64,000 nt of DNA from Bin5 sp965221345 (GTDB lineage Bacteria > Chloroflexota > Anaerolineae > Caldilineales > Caldilineaceae), in assembly GCA_965221345.1 (NCBI GenBank), contig CBDCSD010000002.1, positions 3,410,001 through 3,474,000 on the forward strand. Reading direction: 5' to 3'. This document shows, piece after piece, positions 47,203 to 56,250 of the stretch. Position numbers and translations under genes: made by a program. The notes beneath the pieces are model-generated. The model saw nothing but the letters and a program-made list of their open reading frames with translations, searched no databases and was not told the DNA's origin. The stretch's first letter is position 1. Each line of letters starts with the position of its first letter.

Positions 47203-47452
47203 TAGCTTATCTTCAAGGCCCACTTCCGGCGAACTGAAGCCGCCACCTGCAAATCGCCAGCTTTCCGTCCGCACTTGGATGTCCACGGTAGATGTCCTCT
47301 TGCACAGTCTGTTTCGCCCACTCTTCGCCGAAACTTTCAAAGCGTGATTTCGCCTCATTCCGACCATTAAACTGCCCTGACCCAAGTGGGAGCCCAACCT
47401 TACGGGATCAACGCCATCGTGGGGAAATGTCAATGCCAGTCGAAAAACGCCT

Positions 47453-48331
47453 GTGGTAAACCGTAGTCATACCTATCGCACCAGGGCCGTGATTCTGCGG
47501 CGTAGAAACTACAGCGACGCTGACCGGATATTGACAGTCTTCACTCCGCGTCAGGGAAAACTTGTGCTCATTGCCAAAGGTTCGCGCAAGACCACGAGCC
47601 GCAAGGCAGGGCACCTGGAACTCTTCAGCCACGCCAACCTCCTCGTTGCCCAGGCCCGCACCTGGGACATCATTACGGAATGCGTCACAGTAGAGAGCTT
47701 TCTTAATCTCCGCGGAAATCTCGAGAGCATAAGCCGGGCAGCCTACATTTGCGAGCTTGTCGACGCGTTTACCGCGGAAAAAGATGAAAACGAGATCGTA
47801 TGGGAGCTGCTCTTGCTGTGCCTGCGAGAATTGGACGCCGGTTCGGGGGCCGCGGCGGACGTGGATCTGCTCATGCGCTGGTTCGAACTTCATCTCCTCA
47901 GTCAGATGGGTTTTCAGCCCGAACTGTTCGCATGTCTTGGCTGCGGCGATGTCCTCCAACCGGTCGAAAACTTCCTGCACTTGAATGCAGGCGGTGTCTA
48001 TTGCCCTGATTGCGGCCGGTCCCTGCACGGCGCAGAGCCGATTGCGGCTCCAACGCTCAAAATTCTGCGCCATCTGTCTCGCACACAGTGGGATGCTCTG
48101 CGTGGGCTGCGGTTAGTCCAGTCCACCGCGCTGGCCGTCGAGAGTGTTTTGCAGCGCTACCTGGTGACCGTGCTGGAACGCCGGCTCAAATCCGTGGAGT
48201 TCATCTACCGACTGCGGCAAGCACCTGGGGCAAACATAAGCATCGGGCAAGGGGCAATCCGGTCGTCCGCTAACGACGACAACGACGATCACATCGGCCC
48301 AGGCGGTTCATACGGCGAGGCAAGCCAATGA
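47453..48331 (+). CDS. recO: DNA repair protein RecO
   Basis: The 292-residue protein starts with GTG; no good ribosome site is visible. The N-terminal OB fold reads TRAVILRRRNYSDADRILTVFTP. A four-cysteine zinc site is formed by CLGC and CPDC (about 163-188). RecO loads RecA at gaps with RecF and RecR. The C-terminal tail after residue 260 is low-complexity. It overlaps the next gene by four bases. era lies 10 kb upstream, not adjacent as in some genomes. Confidence 0.93.
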   Translation: MVNRSHTYRTRAVILRRRNYSDADRILTVFTPRQGKLVLIAKGSRKTTSRKAGHLELFSHANLLVAQARTWDIITECVTVESFLNLRGNLESISRAAYICELVDAFTAEKDENEIVWELLLLCLRELDAGSGAAADVDLLMRWFELHLLSQMGFQPELFACLGCGDVLQPVENFLHLNAGGVYCPDCGRSLHGAEPIAAPTLKILRHLSRTQWDALRGLRLVQSTALAVESVLQRYLVTVLERRLKSVEFIYRLRQAPGANISIGQGAIRSSANDDNDDHIGPGGSYGEASQ

Positions 48332-48984
48332 AGCTGATTCGCGCTGCAAGATTTGCCGGAACCACTGCTCTTGCCGCTGCCATCTACACGTTTCTCGTTC
48401 TTAGACCCATCTACCTTCGGTCTGATCAGGCTCTACCACAACTTGAGTTGGTTGAGGGGACTCTTTTGCAGTGGGGACTGGGTGGATGGCTCTGGCTGTT
48501 GGCGACTTTCGCGTGGATGATCTTTCTGGCGGCTATGATGCACAGCTATTCGCCCGTCCACCGTATAAGCAGTATTATCCAATCCGGATTACTCATAATC
48601 TCGGCGACGCTCCTGATTGTCGGAGTCCTGGTCGGCATGATTCGATTTGAGCTGGCAGAAATCGGCAACGCCGGCATTAGTCCTGCAGGAACTATTGCCA
48701 TTTGGCGATCGCTTATTGATCAAATAGCGTTGACGATTTTGGAAGCGGGGCTGTTCATGGGAGGTAGCCTAACGGCCTGGATCTGCGTTGACTTAGTTAT
48801 CTTGGGCAAGCTCCCACTCAGATGGATGGCGCCCGGCGCAGTCGCCGGTATACTCGCCCTTCCTTCACCCCTGCTGCTTCCCGAATCAAGACCTCTGATG
48901 ATCGCACTTGCGGCCTACTGCCTATGGTGTCTTGTGCTGGCGATAAGAACATCTTTGCCGGCGGCCTACCCCGACTACAGTTAA
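48328..48984 (+). CDS. Multi-pass membrane protein of unknown function
   Basis: 218 residues with about six hydrophobic segments (near 10-27, 50-74, 85-107, 129-153, 165-182, 190-208). No family recognised. The ATG overlaps the recO stop (ATGA), so it is co-translated with recO. Convergent with the metal ATPase gene. Confidence 0.65.
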   Translation: MKLIRAARFAGTTALAAAIYTFLVLRPIYLRSDQALPQLELVEGTLLQWGLGGWLWLLATFAWMIFLAAMMHSYSPVHRISSIIQSGLLIISATLLIVGVLVGMIRFELAEIGNAGISPAGTIAIWRSLIDQIALTILEAGLFMGGSLTAWICVDLVILGKLPLRWMAPGAVAGILALPSPLLLPESRPLMIALAAYCLWCLVLAIRTSLPAAYPDYS

Positions 48985-49016
48985 CTGAGCCCGCAAGGGA
49001 GCGGCCGCCCCCATCG

Positions 49017-51140
49017 CTACTGCTTCGATTTCATCGTCAGCATCCTAAGTCCGTTTATGACGACAATCAGCGTACTGCCCTCGTGCCCAAGCACGCCAAC
49101 AGGTAGAGGCAGCCGAAAATCGGGCACCAGGAATGGCACAATGACGGTAAGAACAACAAGCGTCAGAATGATCCCAACCGAAAAGTACAAATTCTGGCGA
49201 ACTATCTCACCTGCCCGCCGACTAAGGCGAAGCATAAAGGGAAGCTTGCTGAGATCATCGGACATGAGCACAACATCTGCTGTCTCCAAGGCAACATCGG
49301 TGCCGGCGCCCCCCATCGCAATGCCAAGGTCGGAGGCTGCCATTGCCGGCGCATCATTCACACCGTCGCCGATCATCGCCACCGATCCTGCCTCAACCAG
49401 TTCTCCCACTATTCTTACCTTCTCCTCGGGCAGAAGCTCTGCATAGACTTCCTCCAGACCGACCTGGTCGCCGACCGCAGCAGCCACGTCTTGGTTGTCT
49501 CCAGTCACCATGGCCACCCGCGTGATTCCCAACTGCTTGAGAGTGGCTATAGTCTCAGATGCATTGGACCGCACCGTGTCCGCTACTGCCAGGAATCCAA
49601 CCGCCTCCCAATCGCGGCCAGATGCCGCGGCACTATGAGGCCCGGAGGGCGAGGCTGCTTCCCCTGCAACAATCTCCGCGACTTTTTCCTCCAGTGCAAT
49701 GCTGCGGCGAACCACAAGAATGGCCGTCTTTCCCTCCTCTTGCAGTCGTTTACCTAGCTCGCGGATCGATGGCGAAAGGTCCATCGCCTCGCTCATGAAC
49801 AGCTTGTCATTGCCTATATAGACCATCTCCTTGCCGGCGCCGTTCCCATAAATGGCCTGGACTCCGTGTCCAGCTATGCCGCGAAAGTCCTCTGGCGAGT
49901 CATAGGCCAGGTTCATCTCCTGCGCCCGTTCAACGATGGTCTGGGCAATCGGGTGCTCGCTAAGACTCTCGGCCCCGGCGGCACACGCGATTAGGTCCTC
50001 CTCGCTGTAGCCATTCAACGGCACAACGTCAGTCAGCTCTGGTTTGCCGTAAGTCAAGGTCCCAGTCTTGTCGAACGCAAGCATATCGAGATTGGCGGCC
50101 TTTTCAAGGTAGGCCCCACCCTTGAACAAAATACCTTCACGGGCCGCCGCCGCTATCGCGCTGAGAATCGACGCCGGCGTGCTGATGATAAGCGCGCAGG
50201 GACTGGCCACGACCAACAGGGTCATCGCCCTGTAGATCGTCCTGCTGAACGGTTCTGCCGCAAAAAAGAAGGGGACAGCTATGGCTAGAAGCGTTACGCC
50301 AATCACCGCCAGCGTGTAAGGCTGGCTGAATCTGTCGATCAGCCGCTGCGTCGGAGCCGCGTTGTTCTGAGCTTCTTGGACCAGGCCGATTATCTTGCTG
50401 ATCGTGCTGTCAGAAGCCAGTCTGGTAACTTCCAGTTCAAGCGCGCCGCTGCCATTGATCGTTCCCGAAAACACGGTGTCGCCTACGCCTTTGTAGACGG
50501 GAATGCTTTCACCTGTTATCGGGCTCTGGTCGACCGTAGTTGTGCCCTGAATCACAGTGCCGTCAACCGGCATCCTTTCGCCAGGCTTCACCACAACCAC
50601 ATCTCCAATCGCCAGCGCCTCAACACACATTTCAATGACCGCGCCTTCGCGCCGAACACTAGCGGTATCCGGTCGCAATTCTGCCAACCTGATAATAGCC
50701 TGCCGCGTTCGGTCCGACGCAAACGATTCCAAGGCGCCGCTAAGCGTAAAGAGAAATAGCAGCAGCGCGCCCTCTTCCCACTCCCCAATAAACGCCGCGC
50801 CCAGCGCCGCCGCGATCATGAGGAAGTCGATATTGAAGTTGCCCCGCCCAGCATCTGTTAGCGCCGCTCTGGCCCCGGAATAACCGCCGGCGGCATATGC
50901 CGTAAGGGCAAAAACTGCAATCGCCCAACTAGGCAGCAGACCACTGACCGGTCCACCTATCCAGCCTACCAGCAGAGAGATGAGAGTAACCGAGGCCAGA
51001 ATGATTTCAGGGTTATTGCGCCAGAACTCAGGCTCGAGCGGCGAGTAGGACCTGACACTCGAGAGGAGCCTACCGTCCTGATCGATCAAGTCTACCTGTT
51101 TATAACAACAGGTGGTCATATGTTCCACCTTTCTGCTCAT
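49017..51140 (-). CDS. P1B-4 type heavy-metal-translocating ATPase
   Basis: The 707-residue P-type ATPase has phosphorylation motif DKTGTL, TGES in the actuator domain, GDGVNDAPA in the hinge, and the transmembrane metal motif SPC (ASPCALIISTP) instead of CPC. LGHEGST in the last helix fits the P1B-4 subgroup (CoaT, CtpD, PfeT, FrvA), which exports Fe(II) or Co(II). The N-terminal tail has a short CC pair and no full HMA domain. The ATG overlaps the stop of the PerR-like gene (ATGA); an alternative ATG at 51119 follows AGGTGG. The overlap makes co-regulation by that repressor very likely. Confidence 0.93.
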   Translation of the reverse strand: MSRKVEHMTTCCYKQVDLIDQDGRLLSSVRSYSPLEPEFWRNNPEIILASVTLISLLVGWIGGPVSGLLPSWAIAVFALTAYAAGGYSGARAALTDAGRGNFNIDFLMIAAALGAAFIGEWEEGALLLFLFTLSGALESFASDRTRQAIIRLAELRPDTASVRREGAVIEMCVEALAIGDVVVVKPGERMPVDGTVIQGTTTVDQSPITGESIPVYKGVGDTVFSGTINGSGALELEVTRLASDSTISKIIGLVQEAQNNAAPTQRLIDRFSQPYTLAVIGVTLLAIAVPFFFAAEPFSRTIYRAMTLLVVASPCALIISTPASILSAIAAAAREGILFKGGAYLEKAANLDMLAFDKTGTLTYGKPELTDVVPLNGYSEEDLIACAAGAESLSEHPIAQTIVERAQEMNLAYDSPEDFRGIAGHGVQAIYGNGAGKEMVYIGNDKLFMSEAMDLSPSIRELGKRLQEEGKTAILVVRRSIALEEKVAEIVAGEAASPSGPHSAAASGRDWEAVGFLAVADTVRSNASETIATLKQLGITRVAMVTGDNQDVAAAVGDQVGLEEVYAELLPEEKVRIVGELVEAGSVAMIGDGVNDAPAMAASDLGIAMGGAGTDVALETADVVLMSDDLSKLPFMLRLSRRAGEIVRQNLYFSVGIILTLVVLTVIVPFLVPDFRLPLPVGVLGHEGSTLIVVINGLRMLTMKSKQ

Positions 51141-51658
51141 GATTTCCCATCGGACGCATGGCGCCTTCTGACTGTTTCCGAAAACTCATGCTCGTTCCGC
51201 TCAGACATTGCCCGCAGCTTCCTGCCAATTTCCTCCCGCTTGGCCTGCTGGCAGTCCGGACAGAATCCCGATACCTGGACCTGCAGCGCAGTAGCGCGGA
51301 ATCCCGTGTTTTGAAAGATATTGTCCATCAACATATCGGGCGCCAAGCTGTCCTGCAGGTCCGCAATCTGATGACATCGCAGGCACACTATATTGATGTG
51401 CGGAGAAGGATCCGTCTCGTAATGAGTATGATCAGTGCCTGCACTGATCTCAACAATCGCACCCAGGTCACGCAGTGTGTTGAGCGTGTTGTAAACTGTG
51501 GCCTGGCTGATCTCCGGATGCGTCTTTCGCACTGCCTCATAGACCTGCGAAGTCGTTGGATGACGCTTTGTATTGGCTAGGAATTCGCACACGGCTACCC
51601 GCTGGCTCGTTACTCGCAATCCAGCACGGCGAAGTGTGTCGATATACTGAGCGGCCAT
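51137..51658 (-). CDS. Fur-family repressor, PerR-like
   Basis: A 173-residue Fur-family protein: N-terminal winged helix with the recognition region SQATVYNTLNTLRDLGAI, a regulatory-site segment HTHYETDPSPHINIVC, and two CxxC zinc pairs, CLRC and CPDC. The C-terminal tail is longer than usual (about 30 extra charged residues). Two Fur/PerR-type boxes upstream match TTAGAATnATTCTAA, close to the PerR consensus TTATAATnATTATAA. Together with the overlapping P1B-4 ATPase this resembles PerR-controlled ferrous iron efflux in Bacillus. Fur or Zur identity is not excluded. Confidence 0.88.
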   Translation of the reverse strand: MAAQYIDTLRRAGLRVTSQRVAVCEFLANTKRHPTTSQVYEAVRKTHPEISQATVYNTLNTLRDLGAIVEISAGTDHTHYETDPSPHINIVCLRCHQIADLQDSLAPDMLMDNIFQNTGFRATALQVQVSGFCPDCQQAKREEIGRKLRAMSERNEHEFSETVRRRHASDGKS

Positions 51659-51679
51659 ATCCAGGATCTTCTATCTTAA

Positions 51680-51694
51680 TTAGAACCAATCTAA
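51680..51694. promoter_or_regulatory. PerR/Fur-type box 1 (imperfect)
   Basis: TTAGAACCAATCTAA, a 7-1-7 dyad with two mismatches, in the leader of the PerR-like gene 22-36 nt before its ATG and just downstream of the predicted transcription start. Confidence 0.7.
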
Positions 51695-51708
51695 ATAAAT
51701 ACATTGCC

Positions 51709-51737
51709 AGTCTACTCCCTCTTGCAAACCTTGTCAA
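51709..51737 (-). promoter_or_regulatory. Promoter of the PerR-like/metal ATPase operon
   Basis: On the minus strand TTGACA (51737-51732), 17 nt, TAGACT (51714-51709). Box 2 lies 8 nt upstream of the -35 and box 1 about 15 nt downstream of the -10, so both boxes bracket the promoter. Confidence 0.7.
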
Positions 51738-51744
51738 GTGTTAA

Positions 51745-51759
51745 TTAGAATAATTCTAA
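51745..51759. promoter_or_regulatory. PerR/Fur-type box 2 (perfect palindrome)
   Basis: TTAGAAT-A-ATTCTAA, a perfect 7-1-7 palindrome between the divergent PerR-like and clpC genes. A further half site ATTCTAA occurs at 51814-51820, nearer clpC, so the repressor may also act on clpC. Confidence 0.8.
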
Positions 51760-52030
51760 GTTACCCGAACGCACACAAGGCTTATTGGACCTGATTGTGG
51801 CAATCCTAATGTAATTCTAATGTTTCTCAATGGTAGTGCTGATGAAGATATGGTTTACTATACAAGAGGCTCGAAAATTACTCTTTCGCGCCATCTTAAA
51901 TGAACCCTTCCATGGCTGCGCGCCCGCCAGAATACTGCCAACTGGGACTGCTTATCTTTGGATGTCAGTTCCTGAAGATCTTGCACTTCTTTCGAACAGA
52001 ACCACTTACGAGAAACTGGGAAAGACACCA

Positions 52031-54565
52031 ATGATGCCATTTGACCGTTTCACCCAGAAGGCCCAACATGCGGCCACGCGTTCCCTGGAAATTCTGCAAA
52101 AGTACAAACATACGCAGATCGATACTGAACACTTTTTCCTGGCGCTGGTGGAACAACCAGAGGGAACAGTGCCCCAAATCTTGGAGGCCCTCGGAGCGGC
52201 CGTGGACGTCATCGCCCGTAAGTTGGAAGCCGTCCTTGACGCAGCGCACAAAAGTGGTAATGCGCCCTACAGCGGGGTCCCCACTGTACAGGTCTTCATC
52301 ACTCCCCGACTCAATCGCGTGATGGGCGTCGCCAATGATGAGGCAAATAAACTTCAGGACGAATATATCAGCACTGAACACATTCTGCTCGCCATAGCCA
52401 GCGAGCGCAACACCCACAGCGCAAACATATTGCGTGACGCAGGCGTCACCAAGGAACGCCTCTATGGCGCTATCGAAGAACTCAGGGGAGGCCAGAGCGT
52501 AAACGAGCCGGACGCCGAAAGCAAGTTTCAAGTGCTGGAAAAGTACGGCCGCGACCTGACGCAAGCCGCCGCCGAAGGGAAACTGGATCCTGTCGTCGGC
52601 CGCGAAGAAGAGGTCACGCGCGTGATGCAGGTTCTTTGTCGGCGCACTAAGAACAATCCAGTTCTGATAGGTGAAGCCGGTGTCGGCAAAACGGCCATCA
52701 TCGAAGGGTTGGCCCAGCAGATCATGGCTAACGATGTGCCTGACATTCTCTCCGGCAAGCGTCTGATTTCTTTGGACTTGGGGGCCATGATCGCCGGGAC
52801 CCGCTTCCGCGGCGAATTCGAAGAAAGGTTGAAGGCGGCCATGGATGAAATCCGCCGCAGCGAGGGAGAGATCATTCTGTTTGTGGATGAGTTGCACACC
52901 GTCGTCGGCGCCGGCAACGCCGCCGGCGCGCTCGACGCCAGCAACATGCTCAAGCCCGCACTCTCGCGCGGAGAGTTGCAGTGTATCGGCGCCACCACAC
53001 TGGACGAATACCGCCAGCACATCGAAAAGGACTCTGCGCTCGAACGGCGTTTCGCCCCTGTCTTCGTAGACGAACCGAACGTCGACGATGCCATCGAAAT
53101 CCTGCGTGGATTGCGCCTCCGCTATGAGGAGCATCACGCCATCACCTACACGGAAGATGCACTCGAGCAAGCTGTTCGCCTCAGCCATCGCTATGTCCCC
53201 GACCGCAAGCTGCCCGACAAAGCCATCGACGTTATCGACGAAGCCGCGGCCCGCCTTCGGGTGGCAATGCACGCCATGCCCGATGACCTGAAGAAAACAA
53301 AAGCCTCCATTCAGCAACTGACGGACCTGGAAGAAAACGCCTGGACAGAGCGGGACTACGAAAAAGCAGCCCAGACAAAGGCCGAACTGGCGCGACTTAG
53401 AGAAGACTTCAAGTCAGCGCTCAAGGCCTGGAAAGCCGATACCAACCTTGATGACGTGGTAGACACCGCCGACGTCGCCGCAATCGTTCACAGTTGGACA
53501 GGTATTCCTGTGATGGACCTGCTCGAAGAGGAGATGGAAAAGCTGCTACGAATGGAAGACTACCTCCGGCAGCGAATTATCGGCCAGGAGCGGGCCATAG
53601 AGGCTGTCAGCGATGCGATCCGCAGAGCGCGCAGCGGCCTGAAAGACCCCCGCCGGCCCATTGGCACCTTTCTCTTCCTCGGGCCCACCGGCATCGGCAA
53701 AACCGAATTGGCCAGGGTCCTTGCCGCCTTCCTCTTCGACAGCGAAGACGCACTCCTGCGAGTCGATATGAGCGAATATCGCGAAGGACACTCCGTCAGC
53801 AAACTCTTTGGCGCCCCTCCAGGCTATGTTGGCTACGAGCAAGGCGGCCAACTCACCGAACAAGTGCGCAGAAGGCCATATCAAGTGCTGCTCTTCGACG
53901 AGATCGAAAAGGCCCACCCGGAGGTCTGGAACACGCTGCTGCAAATCATGGACGACGGTCACATGACCGACGGTCAGGGACGCACAATTAATTTCCGTAA
54001 CACAGTCGTCATCATGACCAGTAACGTCGGCGCAGAATCGATCAAGCGCGGTCCTCTGGGCTTCGCCACTCCGGAACTTGACGAGAACGCCCTCGCGCAG
54101 GGTGAGTACAGCAAGCAGATGAAGCGGCTCTTCCGTCCTGAATTCCTCAACCGCATCGACGAAACGATTGTATTCGACCCGCTGACCAAGGAAAACGTCC
54201 GCGATATCGTAAGTCTGTTGATGGAAGAAATCGCCCAACGCCTCGACGAAATCGGAATCAGTGTCGAGATGACCGAGACCGCCCGCCATCATCTCGCCGA
54301 CATGGGCTTCCACGCCGAGTACGGCGCCCGACCGCTGCGCCGACTTCTCCAAAAGCGGGTCGAAAATGAACTCAGCAAACGATTGCTGCGAGCAGAGTAC
54401 CGGACGGGAGACGAGGTCCTGATCGACTTTGCCCCAGCACAAGATGGAGAAGAGGACAAACTGATCTTCGTGCGCAAAGATCCGGAGCCGATTGCCGTCG
54501 AGTGGTCCCCGGGAAAGCAGGCCGAGGCCAACTCTGAGAGCGAACAAAAAGGTTCGCAGGATTGA
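52031..54565 (+). CDS. clpC: ClpC-type AAA+ unfoldase
   Basis: The start at ATG 52031 (MMPFDRFTQKAQ) gives 844 residues; a start near 51830 would add a non-conserved leader. The double Clp-N repeat spans about 1-150, NBD1 has P-loop GEAGVGKT (214-221), the middle region has a UVR-like coiled coil (ENAWTERDYEKAAQTKAEL), and NBD2 has P-loop GPTGIGKT near 550 and a sensor-2 domain. A GPLGF loop in NBD2 matches the ClpP-docking tripeptide. Short middle domain excludes ClpB. ClpC with ClpP degrades unfolded proteins. Divergent from the PerR-like gene with shared boxes. Confidence 0.94.
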   Translation: MMPFDRFTQKAQHAATRSLEILQKYKHTQIDTEHFFLALVEQPEGTVPQILEALGAAVDVIARKLEAVLDAAHKSGNAPYSGVPTVQVFITPRLNRVMGVANDEANKLQDEYISTEHILLAIASERNTHSANILRDAGVTKERLYGAIEELRGGQSVNEPDAESKFQVLEKYGRDLTQAAAEGKLDPVVGREEEVTRVMQVLCRRTKNNPVLIGEAGVGKTAIIEGLAQQIMANDVPDILSGKRLISLDLGAMIAGTRFRGEFEERLKAAMDEIRRSEGEIILFVDELHTVVGAGNAAGALDASNMLKPALSRGELQCIGATTLDEYRQHIEKDSALERRFAPVFVDEPNVDDAIEILRGLRLRYEEHHAITYTEDALEQAVRLSHRYVPDRKLPDKAIDVIDEAAARLRVAMHAMPDDLKKTKASIQQLTDLEENAWTERDYEKAAQTKAELARLREDFKSALKAWKADTNLDDVVDTADVAAIVHSWTGIPVMDLLEEEMEKLLRMEDYLRQRIIGQERAIEAVSDAIRRARSGLKDPRRPIGTFLFLGPTGIGKTELARVLAAFLFDSEDALLRVDMSEYREGHSVSKLFGAPPGYVGYEQGGQLTEQVRRRPYQVLLFDEIEKAHPEVWNTLLQIMDDGHMTDGQGRTINFRNTVVIMTSNVGAESIKRGPLGFATPELDENALAQGEYSKQMKRLFRPEFLNRIDETIVFDPLTKENVRDIVSLLMEEIAQRLDEIGISVEMTETARHHLADMGFHAEYGARPLRRLLQKRVENELSKRLLRAEYRTGDEVLIDFAPAQDGEEDKLIFVRKDPEPIAVEWSPGKQAEANSESEQKGSQD

Positions 54566-54587
54566 CCATCAGTGCTTGAGGCTGCCA

Positions 54588-55247
54588 ATGACTTCTGCAA
54601 ACTCTCCTGACCACTCCAACACAGATCGATGCCCGGCCTATCGGATCGAGTCCGAGCGCACAGTTGTGCGCTGCTGGCATCCAAACGACGCCGAAAGTCT
54701 GCTACAAGCACTTTCGCAGAGCATCGACCACTTGAGAGCTTGGATGCCTTGGGCGGCAAACGAACCGTCTACTCCGGAGGAGAAGATTGCGCTGCTCCGC
54801 CGCTGGCGGGCCGCGTTTGATCTGGACGAAGATTACGTCTACGGGATCTTTTCGCCGGACGAAAGTGAGGTCTGGGGCGGAACCGGGTTACACAAACGCG
54901 TAGCAGGTAGCGCCCTGGAAATAGGGTACTGGATTCGCGCCGACTTGATAAACAAGGGGTTGGCGACCGAGATTTCAGCTGCCCTCACCAGGGTAGCCTT
55001 CGCCGTACATAAGGTTGACCGGGTTGAAATCCACTGCGATACCGCCAACGTACGCAGCGCCACCATCCCTCGCAAGTTGGGATACGTGCAGGAAGCACTG
55101 CTGCGCCGGCGAGGAGTGGGCACGAATGGTTCGCCGGTTGATACGATGATCTGGACACTCTTCCATGATCAAGTCGAAAAAACACCAGTGGCCGACGCAC
55201 AGGTCAGAGCATTTGATGTCCTCGGCAGCGAGATTCCTCTCAGTTGA
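54588..55247 (+). CDS. RimJ/RimL-type GNAT acetyltransferase
   Basis: The start at the ATG after TTGAGG gives 219 residues. SERTVVRCWHPNDAESLLQA and the acetyl-CoA part YWIRADLINKGLATEISAAL match acetylation_3-type GNAT enzymes (RimJ, RimL, spermidine acetyltransferase). Acceptor unknown; family members acetylate ribosomal protein N-termini, polyamines or antibiotics. Located 22 bp after clpC, probably in the same transcript. Confidence 0.87.
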   Translation: MTSANSPDHSNTDRCPAYRIESERTVVRCWHPNDAESLLQALSQSIDHLRAWMPWAANEPSTPEEKIALLRRWRAAFDLDEDYVYGIFSPDESEVWGGTGLHKRVAGSALEIGYWIRADLINKGLATEISAALTRVAFAVHKVDRVEIHCDTANVRSATIPRKLGYVQEALLRRRGVGTNGSPVDTMIWTLFHDQVEKTPVADAQVRAFDVLGSEIPLS

Positions 55248-55323
55248 GGCGCCTTCGATGGAAAAATATAGTTGCCTTGAGACAGGCCGGCTTGCCGCCT
55301 CTCGGCACACGGTTGCATGTGCG

Positions 55324-56184
55324 CTATCTGGCAATGGGGATTTCGTAAAGAGCCACCCAGTCGAAGAGGCCTTGGGCTTGGCCCTGGCTGCGCGCGCCGA
55401 CTACGATGCCGACGTCGCCGACAGGCAGGCGTGGATTGGGAACAGTGGTAACAGGGGTGGCGTTGATGAAAAAGCTAAGCTTGACGCCGTCATCCGCAAC
55501 GGACAACAAATTCTGGCTCCCTGATGAAAGCGCCGGTGTGTGCGTCCAGGGCTGAATCGTCCGCCACGCACCGTTCTCAATAAGTTGTATCTGATACTCG
55601 CCCTGACCGTCTACCACAAACAGATAGAAATTTTCCTCATTCTGGAATCGAACAATTAACCCGCCGTAGCCCCAGGCAAGCTCCTCTTGCAGCGCCAGCC
55701 GCAGGTCAGCCGCCAATCTGTACGCCCCCAGGTTCAGTTGGCCTAGCGTTGCCCACGCTCTCCCACCGGGACGCAATATTCTTATCTGGTAGAGGTCTCC
55801 AACATAGCGCTGTTCGGACTCCGCATTGGCGCGGATCGGCAGCTTGAATTGGGGCTCGGCGAAATCATCCCGCGCTATCAGGCGTTCTCCTGCCGGCGGC
55901 GACAGGGTTCGGCCGGCAAATGACCCTTCCGTGATGTTCGAGGCTCGCCATATGATCAAGCCGGCCGCAACTGCAGCAAGGACAACGATAGCCAGCGCAA
56001 TGAAAGGAATCCCTCGTCTGGCCTCAGGTGGACTGTTTACGACGGCCTTGGACGTGGGGCGGCTCGGAGCCAGGCCAATTGCCTCGCGTTTCCGTGCTCG
56101 TTCCTCCATCGCGCTCGAAGAACTGTCTGATCTGCCCATTCGAATACCGTCCGGCCCGCGGTCCACCCTGTCTCCGATACACAT
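55324..56184 (-). CDS. Membrane-anchored lectin-like (LamG/DUF1080-type) protein
   Basis: A 286-residue protein with a charged cytoplasmic N-terminus, a single membrane helix (about 60-82, PFIALAIVVLAAVAAGLIIW) and a beta-rich extracytoplasmic domain containing YRLAADLRLAL, GLIVRFQNEENFYLFVV and LFDWVALYEI. That pattern is typical of concanavalin-like domains of the DUF1080/LamG type, common in Chloroflexota. Function unclear; may bind glycans. Start could also be the ATG at 56139. Confidence 0.7.
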   Translation of the reverse strand: MCIGDRVDRGPDGIRMGRSDSSSSAMEERARKREAIGLAPSRPTSKAVVNSPPEARRGIPFIALAIVVLAAVAAGLIIWRASNITEGSFAGRTLSPPAGERLIARDDFAEPQFKLPIRANAESEQRYVGDLYQIRILRPGGRAWATLGQLNLGAYRLAADLRLALQEELAWGYGGLIVRFQNEENFYLFVVDGQGEYQIQLIENGAWRTIQPWTHTPALSSGSQNLLSVADDGVKLSFFINATPVTTVPNPRLPVGDVGIVVGARSQGQAQGLFDWVALYEIPIAR

Positions 56185-56250
56185 GACGACCTATCGGACC
56201 TCGCAAGGCGCGCCGCCTGGCTCACCCTGACATGACTCCAATAGCCAGGT

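Noticed and set aside
47360..47400. Decayed end of a fifth mobile element (TTAAACTGCCCTGACCC)
   Set aside because: Only a short match to the right end, no arms, no partner end and no target duplication.
51830..52030. 67-residue N-terminal extension of ClpC
   Set aside because: Not conserved in the family and lacks a ribosome site; the Clp-N domain begins at MMPFDRF.
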